Source: Prescottella agglutinans (GTDB lineage Bacteria > Actinomycetota > Actinomycetes > Mycobacteriales > Mycobacteriaceae). From it: 64,000 bases of DNA. Position 1 is the stretch's first letter; each line of letters begins with the position of its first letter. The stretch spans positions 207,590 through 271,589 of the forward strand of contig NZ_RKLP01000011.1 in NCBI RefSeq assembly GCF_004011865.1, read 5' to 3'. Both the position numbers and the translations under genes were made by a program. The notes under the pieces are model-generated. The model worked only from the letters and a program-made list of their open reading frames with translations. It did not search any database and was not told the origin of the DNA. Positions 53,265 to 62,886 of this stretch are shown here, one piece after another.

Positions 53265-54104
53265 TCAGTCGCGCCGGGCGACGAGGTCGGCGATCCGCGC
53301 AAACCGTCCGGGCCCGTCGACGGTGACCACCTCCAGTGCCGCGGACACCTCGAGGAGGTCCGGGGGCACGGTCGCCGGGGCGAGCAGGACCAACATCCGC
53401 AGCGTCGGAAAGCCGAGGTCGTGGGCGGTGAGCCGCGTCTGCCCGTCGACGACCAACACCTGCGCGGGCCCCGACGCCTGCGCGCCGGGGCGGGCCGTGT
53501 TCGCCAGGGTGGTGCTCAGGTCGCCGGAGAGGGCGCAGTACGACACCAGACCGCGGTAGGCGAGGAGGCTGAGGCCCTCCTCGGCGAGCGCCTGCCGCAG
53601 CCGCAGCATCGGCATCGCGATGACGACGGTCGGGCCGCCGGCCGACCCCACCGTGACCGGATCGGGCGCGTCGTGGTCACCGATCACCCCGCTGCCGAGT
53701 TCTTCCGCGGCGAAGGCCCAGAACGACCCCTCGGCGGCCAGGTCCGGGGACACCGCGCGGACCGCGCTCAGCAGCGTCTCCTCGGCGCGACGCAGTTCCC
53801 GGTCGGTGGCCCCGCGCGTGCACCGGAACGCCGAGGAGTACGCCGCCGCGAGCGCACCGAACTCGCGCAGCGACGGCGCGATCACCTGCGCGGCACCCGT
53901 CTGCAGATCCACGCCGTCGACTCGACCGGTCCGGCGGTCGACGCGCAGTTCCGACAGCCCCGCGTCGCGGGCGATCACGGCCGCGTTGTCGCCGTCGAAC
54001 GGCGGACTCAGCCACCGTCCGGGGTACGGGATGGCGCGCACCTTGTCGTGCAGGTCGGCGGTGATGTCCGCATCGCTGATCACCTGTGAAAGGCTATCCG
54101 CCAC
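53265..54104 (-). CDS. Unknown soluble protein
   Basis: 279 residues from GTG 54104. No signal peptide or membrane segment. Two alpha/beta halves; L-S-P-P-F-D-G-D-N-A-A-V-I-A-R-D early and V-L-V-V-D-G-Q-T-R-L-T late. It may be a distant SUKH-type protein, but I could not confirm key residues. It follows the amidase gene by 13 bases on the same strand and is probably co-transcribed. Confidence 0.6.
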   Translation of the reverse strand: MADSLSQVISDADITADLHDKVRAIPYPGRWLSPPFDGDNAAVIARDAGLSELRVDRRTGRVDGVDLQTGAAQVIAPSLREFGALAAAYSSAFRCTRGATDRELRRAEETLLSAVRAVSPDLAAEGSFWAFAAEELGSGVIGDHDAPDPVTVGSAGGPTVVIAMPMLRLRQALAEEGLSLLAYRGLVSYCALSGDLSTTLANTARPGAQASGPAQVLVVDGQTRLTAHDLGFPTLRMLVLLAPATVPPDLLEVSAALEVVTVDGPGRFARIADLVARRD

Positions 54105-54117
54105 CGGCGATTCGTTC

Positions 54118-55536
54118 TCAGGCCGGATCCTGGATCCGCGCCCACGGCTTGGCGGCCTCGAGCTCGAAGGCCAGCTCGAGGAGGGTGCGCTCGTCGCCGT
54201 GTGCTGCCGAGAAGTGCGACGCCAGCGGCAGGCCCGTCGAGGTCTGGTGCAGGGGCAGCGAGATCGCCGGCCCGCCGGAGGCGTTGTTGAGCGGGGTGAA
54301 CGCCGCGTAGGTCACCAGGCGATCGAACAGGGTGTCGAAATCCTGTGCGGGGGAGAGGTATCCGAGCTTCGGTGTGGTGTGACTGAGGACCGGGGACAGG
54401 ACGACGTCGTACTTCTGGAACATCCGCGCGTAGGTGCGCGCGGTCCGCTGCATCCGGTAGAGCATGCGCGGGGTCTCGATCATGTGCTTGCGGTACATGG
54501 CGTCGAGTCCGCGGCTGAGGTTGTCGGTCCTCGCCGGGTCGAAGGTGGGCCCGAACATCCGCTTGCCGCCGGTGAGGAGCGCGAACGACAGGAAGCCCCA
54601 GTACAGCTTGAAGTCGTGCATGAACTCTTCGCCGACCGGCAGCGCCGCCTCCTCGACGTGGTGGCCGAGCTTGTCGAGCAGGTCGGCGGTGGACCGCACC
54701 GAGTCGCGCGTCTCGCCGTCGGTGGGCACCCCGGTCACCGAGTCCACGATCACGCCGATCCGCAGGCGCGTCGACGCGGGCCCCTCGACCAGCCGGATCG
54801 GCGGGAACTTCGGGTTGCGGTAGTAGCGTTCGGCGGCGGCGTAGAACCGGGCGCTGTCGCGCACCGACCGGGTGACCGCACCTTGGCTGATGATGCGGAT
54901 CGGCATGGTCTTGTCGGTCGCGTCCGGGACCGTGCGGCCGCGCGTCGGTTTGAGGCCGACGAGTCCGCAGGCGGCGGCAGGGATGCGGATGGATCCGCCG
55001 CCGTCGTTGGCGTGGGCGAACGGCAGCACCCCCGCGGCGACCAGTGCGGCCGAGCCGCCCGACGAAGCGCCCGACGAGTGCTCCGGGTTCCACGGGTTCC
55101 GGACGGGGTCGGCGTCGGCGTACTCGGTGGTGGCGCTGAACCCGAACTCCGGCAGCCGGCTCTTGCCGATCGACACCGCCCCGGTGGACAGGAACTGCTC
55201 GACGACGGCGCTGTGCCGGCGGGCCGGGGCGGGTTCGAACGCCGCGCTGCCCTGGCCGGTGGGCAGGCCCGCGACGTCGACGTTGTCCTTGACGATCGTC
55301 GGCACCCCGGAGAAGACGCCGCCGCGCGGATTCTCGGCCTGCTGCAGGGCCCGCTCGAAGTCGCTCGTCTGGATCCCGTTCAGGGCGCCTTGCACGGCCT
55401 CGGCGCGCTCGATCGCGGCCTCGACCGCCTCCCGCGCCGACACCTCGCCGGCCGCGATGCGCGCGGCCACGCCGGTGGCGTCGAGGTCACCGAGGGCGTC
55501 GTCACGGAAGGCATGGATGCGGGTGTTGTCGGCCAT
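54118..55536 (-). CDS. Amidase-signature family hydrolase
   Basis: 472 residues. The Ser-cisSer-Lys triad is complete: Lys83 (T-I-V-K-D-N), Ser159 (S-S-G-G-S-A-A) and nucleophile Ser182 (G-G-G-S-I-R-I-P). It hydrolyses an amide or related C-N bond; the family includes nylon-oligomer and peptide amidases. It lies between the KstR2-like regulator gene and an unknown gene on the minus strand. Substrate unknown. Confidence 0.92.
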   Translation of the reverse strand: MADNTRIHAFRDDALGDLDATGVAARIAAGEVSAREAVEAAIERAEAVQGALNGIQTSDFERALQQAENPRGGVFSGVPTIVKDNVDVAGLPTGQGSAAFEPAPARRHSAVVEQFLSTGAVSIGKSRLPEFGFSATTEYADADPVRNPWNPEHSSGASSGGSAALVAAGVLPFAHANDGGGSIRIPAAACGLVGLKPTRGRTVPDATDKTMPIRIISQGAVTRSVRDSARFYAAAERYYRNPKFPPIRLVEGPASTRLRIGVIVDSVTGVPTDGETRDSVRSTADLLDKLGHHVEEAALPVGEEFMHDFKLYWGFLSFALLTGGKRMFGPTFDPARTDNLSRGLDAMYRKHMIETPRMLYRMQRTARTYARMFQKYDVVLSPVLSHTTPKLGYLSPAQDFDTLFDRLVTYAAFTPLNNASGGPAISLPLHQTSTGLPLASHFSAAHGDERTLLELAFELEAAKPWARIQDPA

Positions 55537-55590
55537 TCCCGGAGTGTAGGAGCCGCGAGCGCGCTTGGGGAGGGGTTCGGGCCCCGCGGA

Positions 55591-56388
55591 TCAGCCGGCG
55601 TCGGGCCGTTCGGCGATGGCCTCGCGGATCGCGCGCAGTTCGGTGCGCAGCGAATCGAGTTCCGCGCGGATGTCGCCCGAGGACTCCGCGGACTCCGCGG
55701 TGTCCGTGGACTTCGAGGACCCCCGCGGCTGCGCCGGCGTGGCCGCGGTCTTCTTCGCGGCGCGGCGGCGACCGGTCGTGGGCGGGGGCGAGGCGGTCCC
55801 GGGCTGCGGGGCCGGCACGAATCCGTTGAGGAACACGGTCGTGAGCGTCTGGGTGAGGGAATCGACGTCCTGCGCCAGGGTCTTGCGATGCCAGCGCACC
55901 GACATGAACACGCACTCGCGCATCATGCGCTGGAATTCGAAGATATCTACACCCGAATTGAATTCGCCGCCACGGACGCCGTCCTCGACGACGTTGTACC
56001 AGGCGTCGTGGGAGGACTCGACCGCGGCGGCGATCTCGGTGTAGCGGGGCAGTGCGCTCAGATTCGCGAACTCGTTCTGGTAGATCTCCGTCGCGTACGG
56101 GTGCCGGTCGGCGACCTCGAGCGAGACGCGGACGATGTGCCCGAGACGTGCCCGGGCCGTCTCGGGTTCGGCGACGACCGCGTCGTAGCGCTCCACCAGG
56201 TCGGTCAGGAAGCTCACGAGGATCTCGGAGACGATCGCGTCCTTGGAACTGAAGTAGTGGTAGAGCGTCCCCGAGTTGAGGCCGACCGCGTCGCCGATCT
56301 CGCGGATGGTCGTCGCCGCGATGCCACGATCGGAGAACAGTCGGGCCGATTCGGCCAGGATCACCTCGCGTCGACCCGCTGACGCCAC
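55591..56388 (-). CDS. KstR2-like TetR regulator with Lys/Ala-rich tail
   Basis: 265 residues from GTG 56388 with GAGGAG upstream. HTH: T-T-I-R-E-I-G-D-A-V-G-L-N-S-G-T-L-Y-H-Y-F-S-S-K. The ligand domain keeps KstR2 hallmarks: E-I-Y-Q-N-E-F-A-N-L-S, P-R-Y-T-E-I, V-S-V-R-W-H-R. KstR2 represses steroid ring C/D genes and is released by a CoA thioester. Unlike the 200-residue KstR2, it has a C-terminal extension with R-R-R-A-A-K-K-T-A-A-T-P-A and then an acidic coil. A KstR2-like site lies 80 bases upstream, so it is probably autoregulated. Confidence 0.85.
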   Translation of the reverse strand: MASAGRREVILAESARLFSDRGIAATTIREIGDAVGLNSGTLYHYFSSKDAIVSEILVSFLTDLVERYDAVVAEPETARARLGHIVRVSLEVADRHPYATEIYQNEFANLSALPRYTEIAAAVESSHDAWYNVVEDGVRGGEFNSGVDIFEFQRMMRECVFMSVRWHRKTLAQDVDSLTQTLTTVFLNGFVPAPQPGTASPPPTTGRRRAAKKTAATPAQPRGSSKSTDTAESAESSGDIRAELDSLRTELRAIREAIAERPDAG

Positions 56389-56467
56389 GGCTCACTCCTC
56401 TTGTCCAGGTTTTCGATTCGATCGTGTACTACCCGAGGCTAGCAGCGGGCAAACTGCCCACTTACCG

Positions 56468-56481
56468 ATGAAGCGCTTGCT
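56468..56481 (-). promoter_or_regulatory. KstR2-like operator upstream of the TetR gene
   Basis: ATGAAGCGCTTGCT fits the KstR2 consensus AnCAAGnnCTTGnT with one mismatch. It lies within a wider dyad TACCGA/TCGGTA (56463-56486). Confidence 0.55.
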
Positions 56482-56495
56482 CGGTAGCTCGCCCG

Positions 56496-57377
56496 TCAGA
56501 GCGGGAGACCCTTCGCGCCGACCGGCGGCGGCGTGTAGCGATGACCCCACACCGCGCCCTCGGTGATCCGGTAGGTCGGGGAAGCTGTCTCGATTCGCTC
56601 TCCACCCCAACCGATCTCGGTGGCGTGGCCCTCGGGGGAGTAGATGTAGAACGAGAGCATCCGGTCGTTGGTGTGCTTCCCCAGCGACTGCATCATCGGG
56701 ATGTCGAGGTCGTGCGCACGATCGAGTGCCTTGCCCACGTCGTCGATTTCGGCGGTCTCCACCATGAAGTGGAGCAGTGCCGGAGCCTCGGCCGGATTGA
56801 GCCCGAGCGTGTGCTGGCGCGCGTTGCAGCCCAGGAAGTAGCTGGTGCCGCCGGGTAGCTCGAGCGAGTTGCGTTCGGCGAATCCGAGCACTCCCACGTA
56901 GAACTCGTACGCGGCCTCGGTGTCGACGACGTTCAGGATGACGTGCCCCATGCCCTGGTCACCCGTCACGAACCCGGACACGTGCGGCAGTTCCACCGGC
57001 CGGTGGCTCAGCACCGGCCCGTAGAACAGCTCCACCCGGTTGCCCGACGGGTCGTAGAACGCAGCGAACCCGGTGACCTGACGCAGTGCACACTCCTCGG
57101 CCGTGCCGGCGTGCGTCTCGATGCCCGCGGCCTCGACGCGGGCCACGAGGTCGCGCAGGTCGGAGCGGTTGAGGACCTCGAAGCCGACCGCCTCCAGTCC
57201 GGGCGTCACGGATTCGGTGACCACCAACCGGGGCGGGTACTCGTCCATGCGGTAGTGCAGCGCGCCCGGCAGCGGGCCCTCGACGGGCATCATGCCCACG
57301 AAGTCGCCGACGAAGGGCTTCCACTGCTCCGCCGACTCGACGTTCAGGCGCAGGTATCCCAGCGAGAGAACAGGCAT
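56496..57377 (-). CDS. Extradiol ring-cleavage dioxygenase, HsaC/BphC-like
   Basis: 293 residues from ATG 57377 (GAGGAG upstream). Two-domain type I extradiol enzyme with all iron ligands: His in M-G-H-V-I-L-N, His in L-L-H-F-M-V, Glu in A-T-E-I-G-W-G. It should open a catechol ring meta to the hydroxyls. With the neighbouring monooxygenase and hydrolase it makes a steroid-type (hsa) or biphenyl-type meta pathway; HsaC acts on 3,4-DHSA. The KstR2-like neighbour favours a steroid-like substrate. Confidence 0.9.
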   Translation of the reverse strand: MPVLSLGYLRLNVESAEQWKPFVGDFVGMMPVEGPLPGALHYRMDEYPPRLVVTESVTPGLEAVGFEVLNRSDLRDLVARVEAAGIETHAGTAEECALRQVTGFAAFYDPSGNRVELFYGPVLSHRPVELPHVSGFVTGDQGMGHVILNVVDTEAAYEFYVGVLGFAERNSLELPGGTSYFLGCNARQHTLGLNPAEAPALLHFMVETAEIDDVGKALDRAHDLDIPMMQSLGKHTNDRMLSFYIYSPEGHATEIGWGGERIETASPTYRITEGAVWGHRYTPPPVGAKGLPL

Positions 57378-57392
57378 TGCGTACTCCTCGGG

Positions 57393-58556
57393 TCAGTAGA
57401 GGGTGCCGGGATCTCCGGTGAGCAGGTACTGGCCGTACTCGTGATTCACCTTGTCCGGCAGGTTGATTGCGTGATGCTGGCCGGCGTGGACGTCCCGCCA
57501 GACCGCCTGCAACGCACTCGACGTCGAGATCGAGCGGGGCCCGCCCACCTGGTACGCCTTGTCCGCGGCCGAGACAGCCAGGCCGACGGCCGCGATGTGG
57601 TCGCGCTTGGTGCGCTGGCGGATCGCCATGGACACCGTGTCACCGCGTTCGACGGCGGCGAAGGCGTCGGCGAGGTCGGCCTGCAGGATGCGGTACGCGG
57701 TGTCGATCTCGAAGTCGGCCTCGGTCAGGCGTGCCAGTGTCGCCGGGTGCGGCAACTTGGTCGCGTCGACTGCCAAGCGGGACTTGTGGATTCCCACGGC
57801 CTCCTCGAGCACCCGGCGCGACATGCCGACCAGCGGCACCACGACGGCATTGACGAACAGCGTGTACCACGGCAGGCGGAAGAGTCCGGCGGTGTTCACC
57901 TCGTTGCCCGGGTACCGCTCCGAGTACAGCTCTGCGACGTCGTGGACGCGGTGCTCGGGCACGAACGCGCCCTCGACGACGATGTCGTTGCTGCCGGTGC
58001 CGGACAGCCCGGACGTGAACCACACGTCGTCGATCGTGTAGTCGGCGCGGGGAAGCAGCAGGTGGACGTGCTGCCCGGTGCGGCGGCCGTCCTCGTCGGC
58101 GACCATCGCGCCGACGAAGACCCAGTCGCAGTGGTCGCTGCCCGACGAGAAACCCCACCGTCCGGTCAGTTCGTAACCGCCGGGGACGATCCGGGCGGTG
58201 CCGGCCGGGCTGTACGACGAGCTGATCCACGCGTCGGGGTTGTCGCCCCACACGTCCTTCTGCGCCCGGTCCGGATACAGGCCCAGGTGCCACGAGTGAA
58301 CGCCGACGACGCCGGTGACCCAGCCCGCGGAACTCGACAGCCGCGCGATCTCGTACATCGCCGCGTTGAAGACACCCGGATTCGCCTCGAACCCGCCGTA
58401 CCGCTTCGGCTGGATGAGCCGCATGATGCCCGCGTCGCGCAGGATCTTCGCGGTGCCGTCGGCCAGCCTGCGCCGCTCGACGCATTCGGCCTCGAGGGCG
58501 CGTACCTGGTCACCGACGGCCAGGACGGCATCGATGGCGTCGTGTCGGAACTGCAT
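57393..58556 (-). CDS. Flavin-dependent monooxygenase, HsaA-like
   Basis: 387 residues from ATG 58556 (AAAGGAG upstream). Acyl-CoA dehydrogenase-type fold used as an aromatic hydroxylase: G-I-M-R-L-I-Q-P-K-R-Y-G-G-F-E, S-S-A-G-W-V-T-G-V-V-G-V-H-S-W, G-R-W-G-F-S-S-G-S-D-H-C-D-W, S-G-T-G-S-N-D-I-V-V. HsaA hydroxylates 3-HSA to a catechol with reduced flavin from HsaB. No hsaB-like reductase is encoded alongside, so reduced flavin must come from elsewhere. Encoded 15 bases before the dioxygenase. Confidence 0.9.
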   Translation of the reverse strand: MQFRHDAIDAVLAVGDQVRALEAECVERRRLADGTAKILRDAGIMRLIQPKRYGGFEANPGVFNAAMYEIARLSSSAGWVTGVVGVHSWHLGLYPDRAQKDVWGDNPDAWISSSYSPAGTARIVPGGYELTGRWGFSSGSDHCDWVFVGAMVADEDGRRTGQHVHLLLPRADYTIDDVWFTSGLSGTGSNDIVVEGAFVPEHRVHDVAELYSERYPGNEVNTAGLFRLPWYTLFVNAVVVPLVGMSRRVLEEAVGIHKSRLAVDATKLPHPATLARLTEADFEIDTAYRILQADLADAFAAVERGDTVSMAIRQRTKRDHIAAVGLAVSAADKAYQVGGPRSISTSSALQAVWRDVHAGQHHAINLPDKVNHEYGQYLLTGDPGTLY

Positions 58557-58612
58557 GGGGGAAAGCTCCTTTCGTCGGCGTCGAACGTCGGATCCGTCGG
58601 ACGGTTCCGCCG

Positions 58613-59449
58613 TCAGCGGGTCAGGAAGTCGGTGACGAGCGACTCGAAGTCGTGCTTGCGCTCGACCTGGGCCCAGTGACCGCACTCGCCGAGAATGTGC
58701 AGATCCGCCTTGGGCATGCGACGCAGCGCGAACAGGGCGCCGTCCGGCGGCAGCATGCGGTCGTCGCGGCCCCACGTGACCAGCGTCCGGTGCGGAATCT
58801 GGTCGGTGCGCGCCCACAGCGGCGCCTTGCCGGGCAGTGCGAGCGACGCCATGACCGCGCGCATCCGCTCGATCGCCCGGGGTGCGGTGGCGTTGTTCCA
58901 GCGTTCGTCGAGCAACTGCGGCGTGATGGTGGCCGGGTCGTAGACCATCGAGTCGACCCACGCCTCGAGCGCCTCGCGGGTGGGATCGACGAGGAACGCG
59001 TTCAGGCGCCGGGCGCCCTCGCTCATCATCGGTCCGAGCAGCGGCGCGTACAGGCCGCCCGGGCCCATCAGGGCCATCCGTTCGACGCGCTCGGGCGCGA
59101 GTGCCGCCGTCTCGAGCGCGACCCACCCGCCCATGGAATTGCCGAGCAGGTGCGCCTTCTCGATGCCGAGGTCGTCGAGGAGCGTGACGATCGACTCCGC
59201 GGCGACCTCGGGGTACGGCCGGTCGTACTCCAGGTCCGGGCTCGCGCCGAATCCCGGCATGTCGACGACGATGGTGCGGAAGTTGCGCGCGAAGACCGGC
59301 AGGTTCTTCGAAAAGTTCGACCAGCCGGACACCCCGGGGCCGGATCCGTGCAGCAGCACGAGGGGGTGACCTTCGCCGGCCTCGTGATAGTGCAGCTTGT
59401 CCGTGGCGGACGGTCCGCGGGTGGTGTCGGCGTAGTCGAGGGCGTCCAT
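58613..59449 (-). CDS. Meta-cleavage product hydrolase, HsaD/BphD-like
   Basis: 278 residues from ATG 59449. Alpha/beta-hydrolase with H-G-S-G-P-G-V-S-G-W-S-N-F, nucleophile Ser in G-N-S-M-G-G, Asp in G-R-D-D-R-M-L-P and His in E-C-G-H-W-A-Q-V-E. It should hydrolyse the C-C bond of the ring-opened dienoate made by the dioxygenase. First gene of the hsaD-A-C-like operon, as in steroid loci. Confidence 0.92.
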   Translation of the reverse strand: MDALDYADTTRGPSATDKLHYHEAGEGHPLVLLHGSGPGVSGWSNFSKNLPVFARNFRTIVVDMPGFGASPDLEYDRPYPEVAAESIVTLLDDLGIEKAHLLGNSMGGWVALETAALAPERVERMALMGPGGLYAPLLGPMMSEGARRLNAFLVDPTREALEAWVDSMVYDPATITPQLLDERWNNATAPRAIERMRAVMASLALPGKAPLWARTDQIPHRTLVTWGRDDRMLPPDGALFALRRMPKADLHILGECGHWAQVERKHDFESLVTDFLTR

Positions 59450-59569
59450 GATCGTCCAATCTCCCGAGCGGTGAGCGCACCGCGCAATCAGAAACATTGA
59501 GCCCGAACGAAACTCGAACCATCACCGCCCGGGTTGTTTGAAGTGAGACCCTACGGCCGTTCCGGCAAC

Positions 59570-59584
59570 CAATCAAGCGATTGA
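59570..59584 (-). promoter_or_regulatory. Weak KstR2-like site upstream of the hsaDAC-like operon
   Basis: CAATCAAGCGATTG is a dyad (arms CAATC/GATTG) matching AnCAAGnnCTTGnT with two mismatches, about 120 bases before the hydrolase start and 150 before nrdF. Confidence 0.4.
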
Positions 59585-59588
59585 GTGA

Positions 59589-60695
<1,107 letters not shown>

Positions 60696-60702
60696 GGCGC
60701 GA

Positions 60703-61188
60703 TCAGTTCGCGCGGCGCAGGTCGGCGCGCAGGTGGTGCGTCATCGGGACGTCGTCGAACGACATCCACATGTCGTAGCCGAGCGCGCTGCCGCCGTCCG
60801 ACAGCTCGAAGCGGCGGCGGATCCCGTGGACCGGCTTGGCCGCGGGCGACGACCCGAGGGTGTGCTGCGTGAAGTCGAGGACGCCGTCGGCCAGTCCGGC
60901 GCGGTGGATCTCGACGAACCCGGTCGGCTGCGTCACCAGCAGTTCGACGACGCCGTCCGCCAGCCGCAGGTATCCGGTCTCGGTGTGCATCGGCTGCCCG
61001 CCGCCGGGCTTACGGGTGCGGGACCGGTAGAACAGGAACGGCTTTCCGCTCGGTGCGAGCTCGATCTCCTCGTCGTACGTGAAGTCGTCGATGGTGGGGT
61101 AGTGGCCGGCGCCGCCGCCGACCCACCGTCCCGCGAAGGCCGCGAGATCACCGAGGGGTGCAAGCAGTTCGGTCTGCGTCTGATCCAT
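60703..61188 (-). CDS. Nitrobindin-like haem/FABP-family protein
   Basis: 161 residues from ATG 61188. Beta-barrel nitrobindin motifs: G-R-W-V-G-G-G-A-G-H-Y-P-T-I, Y-D-E-E-I-E, G-K-P-F-L-F-Y-R-S-R-T, and C-terminal T-H-H-L-R-A-D-L-R-R with the haem-ligand His. Family members bind Fe(III) haem and react with NO or peroxynitrite. Converges with nrdF, 7 bases between stops. Confidence 0.87.
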   Translation of the reverse strand: MDQTQTELLAPLGDLAAFAGRWVGGGAGHYPTIDDFTYDEEIELAPSGKPFLFYRSRTRKPGGGQPMHTETGYLRLADGVVELLVTQPTGFVEIHRAGLADGVLDFTQHTLGSSPAAKPVHGIRRRFELSDGGSALGYDMWMSFDDVPMTHHLRADLRRAN

Positions 61189-61197
61189 GTGGCCAGT

Positions 61198-61905
61198 CTA
61201 GGAAGCGCGGGGCGTGTCGGCCGGTTCCGGCGCGGCGGGGGTGCGGCGCGCACCCCTCGTCAGCCGGCGGACAGCGGCGCCGGCCGCGGAGACCGCGACG
61301 ATCGCACCGGCGGCGATCGGGCCGGCCGGGCTGTCCGGGAACACGCCCTCGAGCACGAGCCAGGCGCCGAACGCGAAGAACAGCACCGCGGCGCCGATCT
61401 TGACGAAGTTCTCGGGCAGGTGCTTGCCCAGCAGCGCGCCGACGACGATCGCGAGGGCGTCCGCCGCCACCATGCCGATCGTCGAACCGATCCACACGCC
61501 CACCCAGTCGTTGTCGGCGGCGAGGGTGACGGTGGCGAGCATCGTCTTGTCGCCCAGTTCGGCGAGGAAGAACGCCGACGCGACCGCCAGGAACGCCGAC
61601 CCGGTGACCTTGCGGGCCTTCTGTTCCTCCTCGTCGGAGAGGCTGTCGCCGCGCAGCGTCCACAGACCGAAGATGACGAACGCGATGCCACCGACGATCG
61701 AGATCGCGGTGGTGGGCAGCGCCGCGCCCAGGAAGTGGCCGACGCCGACGGACACCAGGTGGACGACCGTCGTCGCGGCGGTGATGCCGCCGATGACGAC
61801 CCACCAGCGGTACCGCAGCGCGAAGGTCATCGCCATGAGCTGGGACTTGTCGCCCAACTCGGCGACGAAGATGACGCCGAAACTCAACAGGATCGCGGCC
61901 AGCAC
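61198..61905 (-). CDS. TMEM165/GDT1-family manganese exporter
   Basis: 235 residues from GTG 61905 (GGAGGAGG 10 bases ahead). Six membrane segments in two halves, each with the family motif: E-L-G-D-K-S-Q (about 16-22) and E-L-G-D-K-T-M (about 115-121). The UPF0016 family moves Mn2+ or Ca2+ outward. A long cytoplasmic Arg/Ala tail follows. A yybP-ykoY Mn riboswitch lies upstream, so Mn2+ export is the best call. It is followed by the nitrobindin gene, 9 bases apart. Confidence 0.92.
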   Translation of the reverse strand: MLAAILLSFGVIFVAELGDKSQLMAMTFALRYRWWVVIGGITAATTVVHLVSVGVGHFLGAALPTTAISIVGGIAFVIFGLWTLRGDSLSDEEEQKARKVTGSAFLAVASAFFLAELGDKTMLATVTLAADNDWVGVWIGSTIGMVAADALAIVVGALLGKHLPENFVKIGAAVLFFAFGAWLVLEGVFPDSPAGPIAAGAIVAVSAAGAAVRRLTRGARRTPAAPEPADTPRAS

Positions 61906-61914
61906 GTTCTTCGG

Positions 61915-61964
61915 ACCTCCTCCGGACTTCTCGTTCTCGGAGGATGTCGGGAAACCTTCCTCCG
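61915..61964 (-). promoter_or_regulatory. Translational expression platform of the Mn riboswitch
   Basis: Three 7-base elements on the minus strand: A CGGAGGA (61964-61958), B TCCTCCG (61944-61938) and C CGGAGGA (61924-61918), where C is the ribosome site. B can pair with A, freeing C, or with C, masking it. A and C are identical, so the two folds exclude one another. Confidence 0.65.
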
Positions 61965-61987
61965 GCCCCGAACACGACGGATGTGTT

Positions 61988-62100
61988 CGCGGCCGAAGGT
62001 CTCGCCCACCGGTGCAGAACCGGTTCGCTGGGCCGGGCGGGCACTACGGGGTGCCGGCCAGTATGTCGACCCAGCGATTGGGGGCTACTCCCCTTCGCTG
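61988..62100 (-). ncRNA. yybP-ykoY manganese riboswitch aptamer
   Basis: On the minus strand the leader reads GAAGGGGAGTAGCC, then a loop, then GTCGACATACTGGCC, a GC-rich arm, and GGGCGAGACCTTCGGCC. These are the conserved GGGGAGUAG, ..CGACAUACU.. and GAGACCUU..GCC blocks of the class, in order. The aptamer ends about 85 bases before the exporter start. Mn2+ binding normally turns such exporters on. Confidence 0.8.
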
Positions 62101-62181
62101 AGGCAACGATAACCCCGGATCGGTGAAAGCGCAAAGGCCACAATAAGTTTGGAATCCCGAACTTTTCTCTTCCGAATCCTG

Positions 62182-62709
62182 TCACGCGGCGAGCAGCATC
62201 GCCAGAACCGCGGTGTCGGGATCGCTGATCGGATCGATTCCCACACGCGAAATCATCGATGTCACAGTGCCGTCCGCTTCGGCCTCGACCCACGCCGCCC
62301 GGTGCTCGAGCCCGAGATGCGGAAGGCCGGGCAGCAGGATGCAGCCCGATGCCGCGCCGAGGCACTCGGGCAGCGACGGGACCGTCTCGGTGGGCGGGTG
62401 CAGCATCAGCAACGCCGGGGGCTGATGGGCCGCGAACCGGCCGGGGGTGATCGCTCGTTCGCCGAGCACCGGTCCCTCCGCGACGATGAGGCCGACCGTT
62501 CCGGGCTCGGGATCGTCGGGCAGTTCTTCCCGCGCGCCGAACACCGTGGACGTGGCCAGCAGGCCCGGCAGGGACGCGACGCGGACCGCGAGCGCGAGCA
62601 ACTGCGCCCACTCCCGCGTGGTCTCGGGCCAGCGCCCCGAGATCACGAAGCCGCGCAGGTCGCCCTTCGCGTGGAAGGGCGCGACGCCGACGTATTCGTG
62701 CTCGTTCAT
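62182..62709 (-). CDS. Unknown soluble protein
   Basis: 175 residues from ATG 62709 (GAGG 5 bases ahead); longer frames upstream cross a terminator. No signal peptide. Features: F-H-A-K-G-D-L-R-G-F-V-I-S-G-R-W-P-E-T-T and a C-terminal V-G-I-D-P-I-S-D-P-D-T-A-V. No family recognised. Its stop lies about 80 bases upstream of the riboswitch on the same strand. Confidence 0.6.
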   Translation of the reverse strand: MNEHEYVGVAPFHAKGDLRGFVISGRWPETTREWAQLLALAVRVASLPGLLATSTVFGAREELPDDPEPGTVGLIVAEGPVLGERAITPGRFAAHQPPALLMLHPPTETVPSLPECLGAASGCILLPGLPHLGLEHRAAWVEAEADGTVTSMISRVGIDPISDPDTAVLAMLLAA

Positions 62710-62755
62710 CTCGGCCTCGATTCTCCGGCCTCCCGGACCCACGGGGCGGGAGCAA

Positions 62756-62788
62756 CCGGGCGGGCTCCGATGGTCGGAGCCCGCCCGG
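62756..62788 (-). terminator. 15-bp hairpin terminator after the SMP-30 gene
   Basis: Perfect arms CCGGGCGGGCTCCGA (62756-62770) and TCGGAGCCCGCCCGG (62774-62788) with a 3-base loop. The U-run is poor. It separates two minus-strand genes. Confidence 0.75.
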
Positions 62789-62886
62789 CTGACACGTCGT
62801 TCACACCTCGTTGGGTACCTCGAGCATGCGCCTCGGCGCTGCTGGCACACAAGGGGACCCGAGTGCCAGCGGGGCGATCGGTCGGA

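Noticed and set aside
62756..62788. The long perfect hairpin considered as a mobile-element end
   Set aside because: No matching copy or target duplication is visible, and its place after a stop codon fits a terminator.
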